Shown: positions 1 through 7,556 of the stretch, one piece after another
How the letters are laid out: each line of letters opens with the position of its first letter
Numbering within the stretch: position 1 is the stretch's first letter
Origin: Clostridia bacterium
GTDB taxonomy: Bacteria > UBA6262 > WVXT01 > JAUXBS01
Assembly: GCA_030619245.1 (NCBI GenBank)
Contig: JAUXBS010000019.1
Location: forward strand, 1 to 10,604
Reading direction: 5' to 3'
DNA length: 10,604 bases
Notes under the pieces: generated by a model
What the model saw: the letters and a program-made list of their open reading frames with translations, nothing else
Databases searched by the model: none
Told to the model about the DNA's origin: nothing
Position numbers and translations under genes: made by a program

Positions 1-2
1 CA

Positions 3-896
3 TCTTTGTCATGCAGTGAATATGAAGTGACGGTGATTAATTCGGAAGGTGTAAGGAGGACGGATAAGGGCACTTATTGTTCGGCCGGCATAGATGTTAT
101 TGCGGGGGCTGGGAAGGAAATACAGTCCGGCGGGGATGTTGAAATAAAAAGATTCATTAAAGACCTTAACGTTAAAGGCCTGGTGGAAACTGCATGCGAG
201 CGGGCGATTTCCATGCTGGGTTCAAAGAAGCCAAAGAGCCAGAGCGTACCGGTAATATTCGACCCCCTGGTTAGCTGTGAGTTTATTGAGGTTCTTTCAG
301 GCAGTCTATGCGCTGATTCGGTTCAGAAGGGCAAATCCATGTTTACCGGCAGGGTGGGTAAAAGGGTTGCAAGTCCCCTGCTGAACCTCACTGACGACGG
401 TACCCTTAAAAAAGGCGTGGGGACTTCCGTTTTTGACGCAGAGGGCATTGATACTCAAAAAACCCTGTTGATTGAGGGTGGAGTATTAAAAGGTTTTCTA
501 TACAATGATTATACGGCAAACAGGGGGGGGGTTGAGTCAACGGGGAATGCGGTAAGATCCTTCAAGGCATTGCCCGGAGTGGGGATGAGTAACATGATTA
601 TTGAGGCGGGTGACACGGACAGGAAGAGCCTGACAGACATTGAAAAGGGTGTTTACGTGTTTGGTGTGATGGGGATGCACATGATAGATACAATATCAGG
701 GGACTTTTCAATAGGCATTAACGGGATGTGGATTGAGAATGGCAGTTACAGCCATCCCGTGAGCGGTGTTACCATAGCCGGCAATATTAATGAGCTGCTG
801 AATTCCATTGATTCAGTCGCAAATGATACTAAGTTCTATGGAAGTGTTGGAGCTCCTTCAATAAGGATTAAGAGCCTCATGTTGAGTGGAAAGTAG
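3..896 (+). CDS. pmbA: PmbA/TldE-type protein, 5' end outside window
   Basis: This is the C-terminal part of a TldD/PmbA (U62) family protein. TldD and PmbA/TldE form a cytoplasmic heterodimeric metalloprotease that trims unfolded peptides, including antitoxin CcdA and some RiPP precursors. What shows this is the run from residue ~84 (DPLVSCEFIEVLSGSL), then GKSMFTGRVGKRVASP, LNLTDDGTL, the FDAEGIDTQK segment, the YNDYTANR segment and the final FSIGINGMWIENG stretch, all in the order found in PmbA C-terminal domains. No HExxxH zinc motif is visible in this part. The family usually has about 440-450 residues and only ~297 are here, so roughly 150 N-terminal residues lie upstream. The TTG at 6-8 is not the start: the frame is open to the window edge and the preceding codon fits the family. 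It ends five bases before aroE. PmbA rather than TldD is chosen by overall similarity only. Confidence 0.88.
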   Translation, partial: SLSCSEYEVTVINSEGVRRTDKGTYCSAGIDVIAGAGKEIQSGGDVEIKRFIKDLNVKGLVETACERAISMLGSKKPKSQSVPVIFDPLVSCEFIEVLSGSLCADSVQKGKSMFTGRVGKRVASPLLNLTDDGTLKKGVGTSVFDAEGIDTQKTLLIEGGVLKGFLYNDYTANRGGVESTGNAVRSFKALPGVGMSNMIIEAGDTDRKSLTDIEKGVYVFGVMGMHMIDTISGDFSIGINGMWIENGSYSHPVSGVTIAGNINELLNSIDSVANDTKFYGSVGAPSIRIKSLMLSGK

Positions 897-901
897 GCTG
901 C

Positions 902-1756
902 ATGGTAAAACCAAAGGACACAGTGAAAATAGTGGGTTTAATAGGTTATCCGTTAGGCCATTCTTTAAGCCCTGCAATGCACAATGCCGCGTTCAAACAC
1001 CTCGGGCTTAACTTCGTTTACCTGGCAATGCCTGTAAAACCGGGTGATGTTGAAAGGGCCGTTAAAAGCCTTATCCCCCTTAAAATTACAGGTGTTAATG
1101 TAACCGTGCCTTACAAGGAGGAGGTTATAAAATACCTTGATAAAATCACCGGAGATGCCGGCCTTATAAAGGCAGTGAATACGATTCATAATACAAAAGG
1201 CAGGCTGGTAGGGTACAATACGGACGCGGATGGGTTTATTACGTCACTTTACAGGGAAGCCCGGGTAAAACCCCGGGGAAGGGATGTGCTGCTTATTGGC
1301 GCGGGCGGCGCCGGCAGGGCAATAGGCGTAAAACTGGCAGGGGAGGGTGTTTCAAGTGTTTTGATTTCTGATATTGATTTAAAGAAAGCAAAAGCCCTGC
1401 GCAGGCATATTAAGAAGTGCTTTCCCGGAACAGAGGTCCATTCAATAGGCGCGGGAGAAATAAGAAAGGTAATAAAAGACGTTGATATGCTGGTGAATGC
1501 CACGACAGTGGGGATGCGCAGGGGAGATACGCCTGTTGTGGATCCCGGTTGGCTACATAAAGGGATGTTTGTGTATGACGTGGTATACAATATTGAAACC
1601 AGGCTGTTAAAGGAGGCGAGGAAGAAGGGGCTTAAAACACTTGGCGGGCTGGGGATGTTGGTCAACCAGGGCGCCCTGGCGTTTAAAATATGGACGGGCA
1701 GAAAAGCTCCGGTAGATGTGATGAGGAAGGCAATAGAAAAAAAGGTTAAAAAATAA
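902..1756 (+). CDS. aroE: Shikimate dehydrogenase
   Basis: It reduces 3-dehydroshikimate to shikimate in the cytoplasm, the fourth step towards chorismate. The N-terminal substrate domain shows GHSLSPAMHN (Ser21, Ser23 bind the shikimate carboxylate), NVTVPYKE with catalytic Lys72, Asn93 and NTDADG with Asp108. The C-terminal Rossmann domain has GAGGAG at 133-138, NATTVGM at 199-205 and the closing GLGMLVNQGALAF with Gln256. Length 284 aa is normal. Strand β2 of the Rossmann fold is followed by SDIDLKKA (156-163) rather than the NRT..KA typical of NADP-specific AroE; an acidic residue there is known from NAD-preferring quinate/shikimate dehydrogenases, so cofactor choice is uncertain. The start ATG lies five bases after the pmbA stop with only a weak Shine-Dalgarno (AGTAGG). 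It leads a tight aroE-aroC-aroK cluster. Confidence 0.96.
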   Translation: MVKPKDTVKIVGLIGYPLGHSLSPAMHNAAFKHLGLNFVYLAMPVKPGDVERAVKSLIPLKITGVNVTVPYKEEVIKYLDKITGDAGLIKAVNTIHNTKGRLVGYNTDADGFITSLYREARVKPRGRDVLLIGAGGAGRAIGVKLAGEGVSSVLISDIDLKKAKALRRHIKKCFPGTEVHSIGAGEIRKVIKDVDMLVNATTVGMRRGDTPVVDPGWLHKGMFVYDVVYNIETRLLKEARKKGLKTLGGLGMLVNQGALAFKIWTGRKAPVDVMRKAIEKKVKK

Positions 1757-1778
1757 ATCTGTTTTAGAGGAGGGCGGA

Positions 1779-2966
1779 ATGATAAGATATTTTACGGCGG
1801 GAGAGTCTCACGGTAAGTGCCTTACGGTAATTCTTGAGGGTATTCCTTCAGGTTTAAGGCTGAATGAGGAAGACATAAACCGGGAACTGAAGCGCAGGCA
1901 GAATGGCTATGGCAGGGGTAAGAGGATGGACATAGAAAAGGACAGGGTGGAGATATTAAGCGGTGTGCGTTTTGGCGAAACAATCGGCAGCCCTATCAGC
2001 ATGATGATAGAGAACAAGGACTGGAAGAACTGGAAGGATGAGATGTCTGTGAAGGAGACCCGGGATATAAAAGTTATGGAAAGGCCCCTTACTCATCCGC
2101 GTCCGGGGCATGCTGACCTCCCGGGTGTTTTGAAGTTCAGGCGCAGTGATATCAGGGATATTCTTGAACGTTCAAGCGCAAGGGAAACCGCTGTAAGAGT
2201 GGCAGTGGGGGCGGTTTGCAAGAAACTTCTAAGTACCCTGCGTGTAAATGTCCTGAGTTATGTCAGCAGTATAGGAAGTATAACTGCTAAATTACCCAGG
2301 ATGTATTTAAACGATATTGACAGGTTTATCAAGAAAGTGGAATCAGCTCACCTGAGGTGTCCTGACAAGGCGGCAGAGAAGCTAATGATAAAGGCAATAA
2401 ACAGCGCCGGCAGGAAAGGTGATACCCTGGGAGGCGTCTTTACGGTAGTTGTGAATAACGTTACTGCGGGGCTTGGAAGCCATGTCCAGTGGGACCTGAA
2501 GCTTGACGGGCTGCTTGCCCGTTCGGTTATGAGCATACAGGGTATAAAGGGTGTTGAGTTAGGCGGCGGGTTCAGCCTTGCTTCAAAACCCGGAAGCCTG
2601 GTGCATGACGAGATATTCTTCAAGTCGCCGAATAAGCGCGGCAGGGGATACTACAGGAGGACGAATAACGCGGGAGGAATTGAGGGGGGGATAAGTAACG
2701 GGGAAAATATAATTATCAATGCCGTGATGAAACCTATACCTTCGCTCGGGAAAGCGCTGCGTTCGGTTGACATACTAAGCAAGAAGCAGGTAAAGGCGGA
2801 AGTCGTGCGCGCGGATATTTGCGCGGTACCTGCGGCAGGGGTTGTGGCAGAAGCGGTAACAGCTTTTGAAATAGCAAAAGCCGTTAAAGGGAAGTTCGGC
2901 GGGGACTGCATGTTTGGTATGAAAAGCAATTACCTGGCATACGTTGAGTACGTGAAGAACCATTAA
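1779..2966 (+). CDS. aroC: Chorismate synthase
   Basis: It eliminates phosphate from 5-enolpyruvylshikimate-3-phosphate to give chorismate, using reduced FMN. The signature pieces are GESHG with His11, RRQNGYGRG with Arg39/Arg40 and Arg46, RPGHADL with His111, and RSSARETA at 131-138. The C-terminal DICAVPAAGVVAEA block is also present. At 395 aa it belongs to the longer class typical of Gram-positive and many uncultured bacteria (the E. coli enzyme is about 360 aa). It has a strong ribosome binding site (AGGAGG within 1767-1774) five bases before ATG, starts 22 nt after aroE and is followed after one base by aroK, so the three are almost certainly co-transcribed. A separate flavin reductase is not encoded nearby. 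Confidence 0.97.
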   Translation: MIRYFTAGESHGKCLTVILEGIPSGLRLNEEDINRELKRRQNGYGRGKRMDIEKDRVEILSGVRFGETIGSPISMMIENKDWKNWKDEMSVKETRDIKVMERPLTHPRPGHADLPGVLKFRRSDIRDILERSSARETAVRVAVGAVCKKLLSTLRVNVLSYVSSIGSITAKLPRMYLNDIDRFIKKVESAHLRCPDKAAEKLMIKAINSAGRKGDTLGGVFTVVVNNVTAGLGSHVQWDLKLDGLLARSVMSIQGIKGVELGGGFSLASKPGSLVHDEIFFKSPNKRGRGYYRRTNNAGGIEGGISNGENIIINAVMKPIPSLGKALRSVDILSKKQVKAEVVRADICAVPAAGVVAEAVTAFEIAKAVKGKFGGDCMFGMKSNYLAYVEYVKNH

Positions 2967-2967
2967 A

Positions 2968-3486
2968 ATGAATATTGTATTAACAGGATTTATGGGAACG
3001 GGGAAGACCGCTGCGGGAAAGAAAATTGCCAATGCCCTTGATATGAAGTACATTGATATGGATGAGGTAATAGAAAAGGACGTAGGCAAGAGTATTTCAC
3101 GTATATTCCGGGATTCAGGGGAGGAGTACTTCCGGGAGGTTGAAAAAAAGGTGGTAAAGTGCGTGGCGTTGCTTGACGGGTTCGTAATAAGCACCGGGGG
3201 CGGGGTTGTTTTAAAAAATGAGAACATGGATGAACTGGAAAAAAACGGCACGGTAATCTGCCTTACGGCAGCGCCAGAGGTGATACTGAAGCGCACCAGG
3301 AATACAAGTTACAGGCCGCTCCTGAACGTTGAAGACCCTGAAGGTAAAATAAGAAGACTGCTTGAGAAAAGAGAGTCTTATTATAAGCGCTGCAGCCTCA
3401 TGGTGGATACATCAGAAAAATCCGTAAAGGAAGTTGTAACGGAAGTAGTGCGGCACATAAAACAAGCTGATGAGACAGAGCACTAG
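2968..3486 (+). CDS. aroK: Shikimate kinase
   Basis: It phosphorylates shikimate at the 3-hydroxyl with ATP, the step between AroE and EPSP synthase. Walker A is GFMGTGKT (residues 7-14, Lys13). Asp30/Asp32 in YIDMDEVIE coordinate Mg and shikimate, Arg56 (EEYFREVE) and the GGG at 77-79 bind shikimate, Arg116 (TSYRPLL) sits in the lid, and Arg135 (EKRESYY) is the expected C-terminal substrate arginine. The length of 172 aa is normal. Its ATG begins one base after the aroC stop with no clear Shine-Dalgarno of its own, suggesting translational coupling. The end overlaps the next gene by 17 nt. The usual partners aroB and aroQ are not next to it. Confidence 0.95.
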   Translation: MNIVLTGFMGTGKTAAGKKIANALDMKYIDMDEVIEKDVGKSISRIFRDSGEEYFREVEKKVVKCVALLDGFVISTGGGVVLKNENMDELEKNGTVICLTAAPEVILKRTRNTSYRPLLNVEDPEGKIRRLLEKRESYYKRCSLMVDTSEKSVKEVVTEVVRHIKQADETEH

Positions 3487-4525
3487 TGATAAAAGAATAA
3501 AACGGTTAAGGCGCAGGTTAAAGGCATGTAATATAGATGCTTTAATCGTATCTAATCCTTCAGATTTATTTTACCTGACCGGTTTCCCGGCGGAAGGGTG
3601 TATTGCCCTGGTGTCGGCCGGCAGCGTAGGGATATTTGCCCCGGCTATGTTATATAATCAGGTGAAGGATTTTACGGACGGATTTGAGGTAATAAACAGC
3701 AGGAACAACTTATTAGGCGCTCTGAAGAAGAGGGCCGCAGGGCAGGAGGTAAGGAGGATTGCTTTTGAGCAGTCAGCCGTGCCGTACAGGTTCTACATTG
3801 AATTTATAAGGAAGTTCAGGGAATACAAGGTAATATCAAAATGCGGCCTGGTTAAATCCATGCGGCTTATTAAGGATAATGATGAGATAAGGCTGATAAA
3901 AAAAAGCGCCGGTATATGCAAAAGAGCTTTTCGTTATATTGGAAAAAACCTCAAACCCGGAAAGAGTGAAAAGGAACTGGCAGCCGGGATGGAATGGTAC
4001 TTCAAGGGAAACTGCGGCAGAGATGTTAGTTTCAGTACCATAGTTGCTTCCGGGGCCAATAGCGCATACCCGCATCATGTGCCGGGGGAAAGAAGGATAA
4101 AAAAAGACGACATAATCGTTGTTGATTCCGGCTGCAGGTATGAAGGCTACAGTTCTGACTTGACAAGAACGTTCTTTTTAGGTAATATTCATAAATTAAA
4201 TTTTAAAAACATCCTGTCTACAGTGAGAAAAGCTCAAAGGGAGGCTATTAAGCGCATTAAACCCGGGGTGCATTGTTCGAGCCTTTACAGGAAGGCATAC
4301 GGGATAATTGATAAAGCTGGTTATGGAAAGTATTTTATTCACGGGCTGGGCCACGGGGTCGGAATAGACGTACATGAAAAACCGTATATTAATTCCGGGA
4401 GCAGGGACGTATTGAAACAGGGGATGGTCATAACTATTGAGCCCGGGATATACGTTCCCGGAATGGGCGGCGTGAGACTTGAAGACATGGTTCTGGTCAC
4501 AGAAGAAGGTTGTATGGTTTTATAG
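3470..4525 (+). CDS. M24 metallopeptidase, Xaa-Pro aminopeptidase/dipeptidase type
   Basis: This cytoplasmic dinuclear-metal peptidase is predicted to remove N-terminal residues before proline or split Xaa-Pro dipeptides. The creatinase-like N-terminal domain covers about 1-130 (NIDALIVSNPSDLFYLTGF). The pita-bread catalytic domain follows, with all five metal ligands: Asp219 (VVDSG), Asp230 (SSDLTRTF), His295 (GLGHGVGID), Glu324 (TIEPGIY) and Glu338 (VRLEDM). His203 in PHHVPG is the likely active-site histidine. The 351-aa length fits PepP/PepQ-like proteins next to efp in many bacteria. The start overlaps aroK by 17 nt, and no better in-frame start was found. The protein ends abruptly at GCMVL, where relatives usually run on for a few residues. 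PepP and PepQ cannot be told apart here. Confidence 0.92.
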   Translation: MRQSTSDKRIKRLRRRLKACNIDALIVSNPSDLFYLTGFPAEGCIALVSAGSVGIFAPAMLYNQVKDFTDGFEVINSRNNLLGALKKRAAGQEVRRIAFEQSAVPYRFYIEFIRKFREYKVISKCGLVKSMRLIKDNDEIRLIKKSAGICKRAFRYIGKNLKPGKSEKELAAGMEWYFKGNCGRDVSFSTIVASGANSAYPHHVPGERRIKKDDIIVVDSGCRYEGYSSDLTRTFFLGNIHKLNFKNILSTVRKAQREAIKRIKPGVHCSSLYRKAYGIIDKAGYGKYFIHGLGHGVGIDVHEKPYINSGSRDVLKQGMVITIEPGIYVPGMGGVRLEDMVLVTEEGCMVL

Positions 4526-4561
4526 CCGATAGAGGTTTGAGGGAAAGATAAAGGATAAGGT

Positions 4562-5119
4562 ATGATTAACGCTAATGAAATTAAAAAAGGCATGAACATT
4601 ATTGTGGATGGACAGTTATATAACGTTCTTGATATGCAGCACCATAAGCCGGGTAAGGGCGGGGCAATGATGAGGACGAAGATTAAGAACATTGAAACGG
4701 GCACAATCATTGAAAGGACATTCAAGGGAGGGGATAAGATAGAAAAAACCACTCTTGAAAGAAAAAAGTACCAGTTTCTGTATGGCGATGGAAGTGGTTA
4801 CAACTTCATGGACATGGAAACCTATGAGCAGATATCTTTTCAGAAAGAAAAGATAGGCAAATCAGCCGGGTTCTTGAAGGAAAACATGGAGGTTAATATT
4901 ATTTTCCACAAAGATAATGTAATAGGCGTGGATATGCCGAAAAATATAGTTATGAAGGTCATTTATACCGAGCCGGGACACAAAGGGAATACAGCGACGA
5001 ACGTGCAGAAGATTGCAAAGGTTGAATCGGGCGTTGAAGTTCAGGTCCCATTGTTTATAAACAATGGGGACACGATAGTGGTTAACATTGAAACAGGCAA
5101 GTATGTATCAAGGCAGTAG
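4562..5119 (+). CDS. efp: Elongation factor P
   Basis: EF-P binds between the P and E sites of the ribosome and relieves stalling at polyproline stretches. The three β-barrel layout is intact: the N-terminal KOW-like domain with the loop HHKPGKGGAM, whose Lys32 is the position modified (lysylated, rhamnosylated or unmodified with Pro loops) in other bacteria, then the OB domain with GYNFMDMETYEQ and the C-terminal domain ending GDTIVVNIETGKYVSRQ. Length 185 aa is standard. No epmA/earP-type modification gene is in the window. The ribosome site is a GGATAAGG stretch just upstream. The peptidase-efp pairing is common. Its TAG stop (5117-5119) shares its last two bases with the terminal repeat of the MITE that follows. 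Confidence 0.97.
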   Translation: MINANEIKKGMNIIVDGQLYNVLDMQHHKPGKGGAMMRTKIKNIETGTIIERTFKGGDKIEKTTLERKKYQFLYGDGSGYNFMDMETYEQISFQKEKIGKSAGFLKENMEVNIIFHKDNVIGVDMPKNIVMKVIYTEPGHKGNTATNVQKIAKVESGVEVQVPLFINNGDTIVVNIETGKYVSRQ

Positions 5120-5141
5120 TGCTCTGTGACATAAATTACCG
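5118..5141 (+). repeat. Left terminal inverted repeat of the MITE
   Basis: It begins AGTGCTCTGTGACATAAATT and ends at ACCG. It overlaps the last two bases of the efp stop codon, so insertion happened exactly at, or now supplies, the end of efp. Confidence 0.8.
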
Positions 5142-5418
5142 ATATTTTTGAGGCTATAGTCTAAGGCAAATTCAAGTAGGATAGAAAAGAAATCAACAAA
5201 AGGAGGGGGCAGTGACCGAAGGCTTGCCGAGGGAACGTCACCCCGGGGGAGAATGTGTCTCCCCCATGACTGAGGCGGATTCAACAAGGGAGGGCGCCCC
5301 CTCTGGGGACTTCCTATTCCATAGAGTCGCAATCGAAACAACGAAGAAGTTGCACTTCGACTTCGCTCAGCATCTACGACCCGGAATTTAGCCTCCCAAA
5401 GGGCAAAGGCAAAAACGC

Positions 5419-5442
5419 CGGGAATTTATGTTACAGAGCACT
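5419..5442 (-). repeat. Right terminal inverted repeat of the MITE
   Basis: On the plus strand it reads CGGGAATTTATG and finishes TTACAGAGCACT. It mirrors the left repeat with two mismatches. The accB Shine-Dalgarno AAGGAG begins three bases beyond it. Confidence 0.8.
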
Positions 5443-5455
5443 GTAAGGAGAAACC

Positions 5456-5947
5456 ATGAGTATAGACAATGAATTAAAGAAAGTTGAGAAATTTATATCT
5501 TCCCTGAAAAAAACCGATGTTGTTGAGCTTCTCTGGGAGAAAAACGGAGTGAAGATAGGATTTAAAAAAGATGATAATACGGTAAAAAACAACGATAAAA
5601 TTCAAGAGAAGGCAGAAGAGAAAACGGGCCGGGTTGAGTTTAGGGTGAACAACGGGAAAAAGGAGTTGATACTACCGGATGATAATTACAGGACAATTAA
5701 ATCAAGGATGGTCGGAACATTCTATAGTTCACCGTCACCAGGGAGCCCTGTTTACGTTAAGGCGGGAGAAGAGGTGAAATCAGGACAGCGGATATGCATG
5801 ATAGAAGCGATGAAGGTTATGAGGGAAATCAGCATTAACGAGAATGCGAAAATAATAAGAATATTAATAGGAAACGGGCATCCGGTTGAGTATAATCAGG
5901 ACATGTTTATAGTGGAACCCTTGAAGAAAAAAAACATAAAAGGATAA
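5456..5947 (+). CDS. accB: Biotin carboxyl carrier protein of acetyl-CoA carboxylase
   Basis: It carries biotin between the biotin carboxylase (AccC) and carboxyltransferase (AccAD) for malonyl-CoA synthesis. The N-terminal part (1-40) has the helix and WEKNGVKIGFKK strand seen in BCCPs, followed by a charged linker (about 40-80). The biotinyl domain spans 84-156: MVGTFYSSPSPGSPVYV includes the protruding thumb that marks acetyl-CoA carboxylase BCCPs, and CMIEAMKVM contains the biotinylated Lys120. The final FIVEP strand is typical. Length 163 aa is normal. AAGGAG at 5445-5450 is five bases before ATG. accC normally follows accB, but here the next gene is pgk, nine bases on. The upstream MITE separates it from efp and may have altered its promoter. 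Confidence 0.95.
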   Translation: MSIDNELKKVEKFISSLKKTDVVELLWEKNGVKIGFKKDDNTVKNNDKIQEKAEEKTGRVEFRVNNGKKELILPDDNYRTIKSRMVGTFYSSPSPGSPVYVKAGEEVKSGQRICMIEAMKVMREISINENAKIIRILIGNGHPVEYNQDMFIVEPLKKKNIKG

Positions 5948-5955
5948 GGGGAACA

Positions 5956-7155
5956 ATGGCTAAACTCTCAATTACAGATATTGACATAAAAGGAAAAAAA
6001 GTGTTGATGAGGTGTGATTATAACGTGCCTCTTGATAAGAACCGCAATATAACTGACGATACCAGGGTAAAAGCGTCTTTGAAGACCATAAAATACGTGC
6101 TGGATAATAACTGTCCTCTAATACTGTGTTCCCACCTGGGGAGGCCGAAGGGCAGTGTGAAACCGGAGCTTGGTTTAAAACCGGTTGCTGACAGGTTAAG
6201 GGAACTCCTTCCGGATGCCTCAAAGGTTATAATGGCTCCCGACTGTGTCGGGGGAGAGGTGAAGAAACTTGCGGAAGAATTGAAACCAGGGGAAATACTT
6301 CTGCTTGAAAACCTCCGCTTTCACAAGGAGGAAACAGACAATGATGCGGGTTTTGCAGGGAAACTTGCCTCGTTAGCGGAGATATTTGTCCAGGAAGCTT
6401 TCGGTACGGTGCACCGCGCCCATGCGTCAACCGCAGGAGTGGCAGTCCAGCTCCCCGCGGTGGCAGGGTTCCTGTTGCAGAAGGAAATCAAATACCTCGG
6501 TAATGCGGTAAAAAATCCCCAAAAACCCTTCGTGGCTATACTCGGCGGGGCAAAAGTATCGGGAAAGATAGCAGTGCTGAAGAACCTTATTGATAAGGTT
6601 GATACAATGATTATTGGCGGTGCTATGACTTATACCTTTCTTAAATCAAAGGGTATAACCATAGGAAACTCATTACTTGAGGAAGACAGTATAGGCGTTG
6701 CCAGGGAAGTAATGGATAAGGCATTTAAGAATAATGTTAAGTTGCTTCTTCCTGATGACCACATAATAGCAGATAAGGTTGATGCAGGCGCTGAGGCAAA
6801 AGAGGTGTCTGATGCAAATATTCCTGATGGCCTGATAGGCGTTGATATAGGGCCAAAAACAATAAGGAAGTACGTAGCTGAGATAAAGTCCGCAAAAACA
6901 ATAGTGTGGAACGGGCCCATGGGCGTGTTTGAAATCGATAAGTTCGCAAAAGGTACGTTTGAAGTGGCGAAGGCAGTGGCGGAAGCCACCGGGAACGGAG
7001 TTGTTTCCGTAATCGGCGGCGGAGATTCCGTTGCGGCGGTAAATAAAATGGGTTTAAATGACAGGATGACCCATATATCCACCGGAGGAGGAGCTTCCCT
7101 TGAGTTCCTTGAAGGAAAGGACCTTCCCGGCATAACAGCGCTAAAAGATAAGTAA
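5956..7155 (+). CDS. pgk: Phosphoglycerate kinase
   Basis: It interconverts 1,3-bisphosphoglycerate + ADP and 3-phosphoglycerate + ATP in glycolysis and gluconeogenesis. Both domains are complete. The N-terminal one binds 3-PG with RCDYNVP (Arg19, Asp21, Asn23), Arg36, SHLGRPKG (59-66), LLENLRF with Arg121, and TVHRAHAST with Arg154. The C-terminal nucleotide domain has GGAKVSGK (197-204), NGPMGVFE (Glu326), GGGDSVAAV and the closing HISTGGGASLEFLEG. A small oddity is QEAFG (146-150), where most relatives have NDAFG. Length 399 aa is normal. It starts nine bases after accB behind AAGGGG and ends 11 bases before secG. tpiA, often between pgk and secG, is missing. Confidence 0.98.
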   Translation: MAKLSITDIDIKGKKVLMRCDYNVPLDKNRNITDDTRVKASLKTIKYVLDNNCPLILCSHLGRPKGSVKPELGLKPVADRLRELLPDASKVIMAPDCVGGEVKKLAEELKPGEILLLENLRFHKEETDNDAGFAGKLASLAEIFVQEAFGTVHRAHASTAGVAVQLPAVAGFLLQKEIKYLGNAVKNPQKPFVAILGGAKVSGKIAVLKNLIDKVDTMIIGGAMTYTFLKSKGITIGNSLLEEDSIGVAREVMDKAFKNNVKLLLPDDHIIADKVDAGAEAKEVSDANIPDGLIGVDIGPKTIRKYVAEIKSAKTIVWNGPMGVFEIDKFAKGTFEVAKAVAEATGNGVVSVIGGGDSVAAVNKMGLNDRMTHISTGGGASLEFLEGKDLPGITALKDK

Positions 7156-7166
7156 GGGAGGACACA

Positions 7167-7550
7167 ATGATAGACACAGTAATTCAGGTTGTTCATGTTG
7201 CATCATCAATAATTCTTATTCTTATAATACTTGTTCAGATAGGGAAAGGCGCCAGTATGTCCAACCTGTTTGGAGGGGGCAGCAGTGAGGCTGTATTTTC
7301 CGGGGCAGGTGGAGACGTATTTATGAAGAAGTTAACTATCGTCTTTGCCGCGGTGTTTATGCTGACATCGCTGGGGCTTACCGTAATATCCTCAAGGAGT
7401 TCTATCAAAACAGTCATGGATAAGGTTCCACAGGCAGCGCCTCCGGCGGGGGTTGGTGTTGGGCTGGAAGAGAAGGCGCCGGCAGTGGAAGTTCCTGTCC
7501 CGTCTGAAGAAAAACCTGCAAAGCCCGCAAAACCATTCGACGTTGATTAA
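7167..7550 (+). CDS. secG: Preprotein translocase subunit SecG
   Basis: SecG is a small membrane subunit of the SecYEG channel that assists SecA-driven protein export. Two hydrophobic segments (about 4-24 and 55-76) flank the conserved cytoplasmic loop QIGKGASMSNLFGGGSSEAVFSGAG split over 24-48, which is diagnostic. The C-terminal tail (about 85-127) is long and rich in Pro, Ala, Glu and Lys, typical of the low-complexity tails of this family. GGGAGGA lies a few bases before ATG. The stop codon is only six bases before a tRNA-Leu gene, and pgk lies just upstream, so the gene is likely read through from pgk into the tRNA. Confidence 0.96.
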   Translation: MIDTVIQVVHVASSIILILIILVQIGKGASMSNLFGGGSSEAVFSGAGGDVFMKKLTIVFAAVFMLTSLGLTVISSRSSIKTVMDKVPQAAPPAGVGVGLEEKAPAVEVPVPSEEKPAKPAKPFDVD

Positions 7551-7556
7551 ATATAT

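Larger units (their letters stand above)
5118..5442 (+). mobile_element. Putative MITE with 24-bp terminal inverted repeats
   Basis: The 336-bp gap between efp and accB holds no credible gene. Its left end (5118-5141, starting AGTGCTCTGT) is the reverse complement of its right end (5419-5442, ending ACAGAGCACT) at 22 of 24 positions; the mismatches are at 5129/5431... region and 5138/5422. Between them lie GC-rich hairpins: GTGAC/GTCAC around 5211-5240, an 8-bp perfect stem at 5245-5252/5258-5265, GAGGG/CCCTC at 5290-5303, and CGAAG/CTTCG near 5342-5359. No transposase is encoded, and no target-site duplication is evident. A non-autonomous inverted-repeat element is the best reading; a structured RNA leader for accB is the alternative. 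The accB ribosome site (5445-5450) lies just outside. Confidence 0.72.

Noticed and set aside
6..8. TTG at 6 as the start of the first gene
   Set aside because: The frame is open to the window edge and the protein lacks about 150 N-terminal residues expected for the family, so the true start is upstream.
4505..4560. A frameshift at the end of the M24 peptidase
   Set aside because: The protein stops slightly early, but the alternative frames after 4520 do not restore a recognisable tail, and all catalytic residues are upstream.
5245..5265. The strong 8-bp hairpin as an efp terminator
   Set aside because: No T-run follows and it sits within the inverted-repeat element among other hairpins.
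5108..5341. Minus-strand open frame of 77 codons across the MITE
   Set aside because: It runs through the inverted repeat and the efp end, has low-complexity Pro/Arg-rich sequence and no homology I recognise; best seen as an accident of the GC-rich repeat.
6630..7196. Long antisense open frame (188 codons) opposite pgk
   Set aside because: It lies wholly over pgk and the start of secG, has no recognisable domain and no ribosome site; codon structure of pgk explains it.
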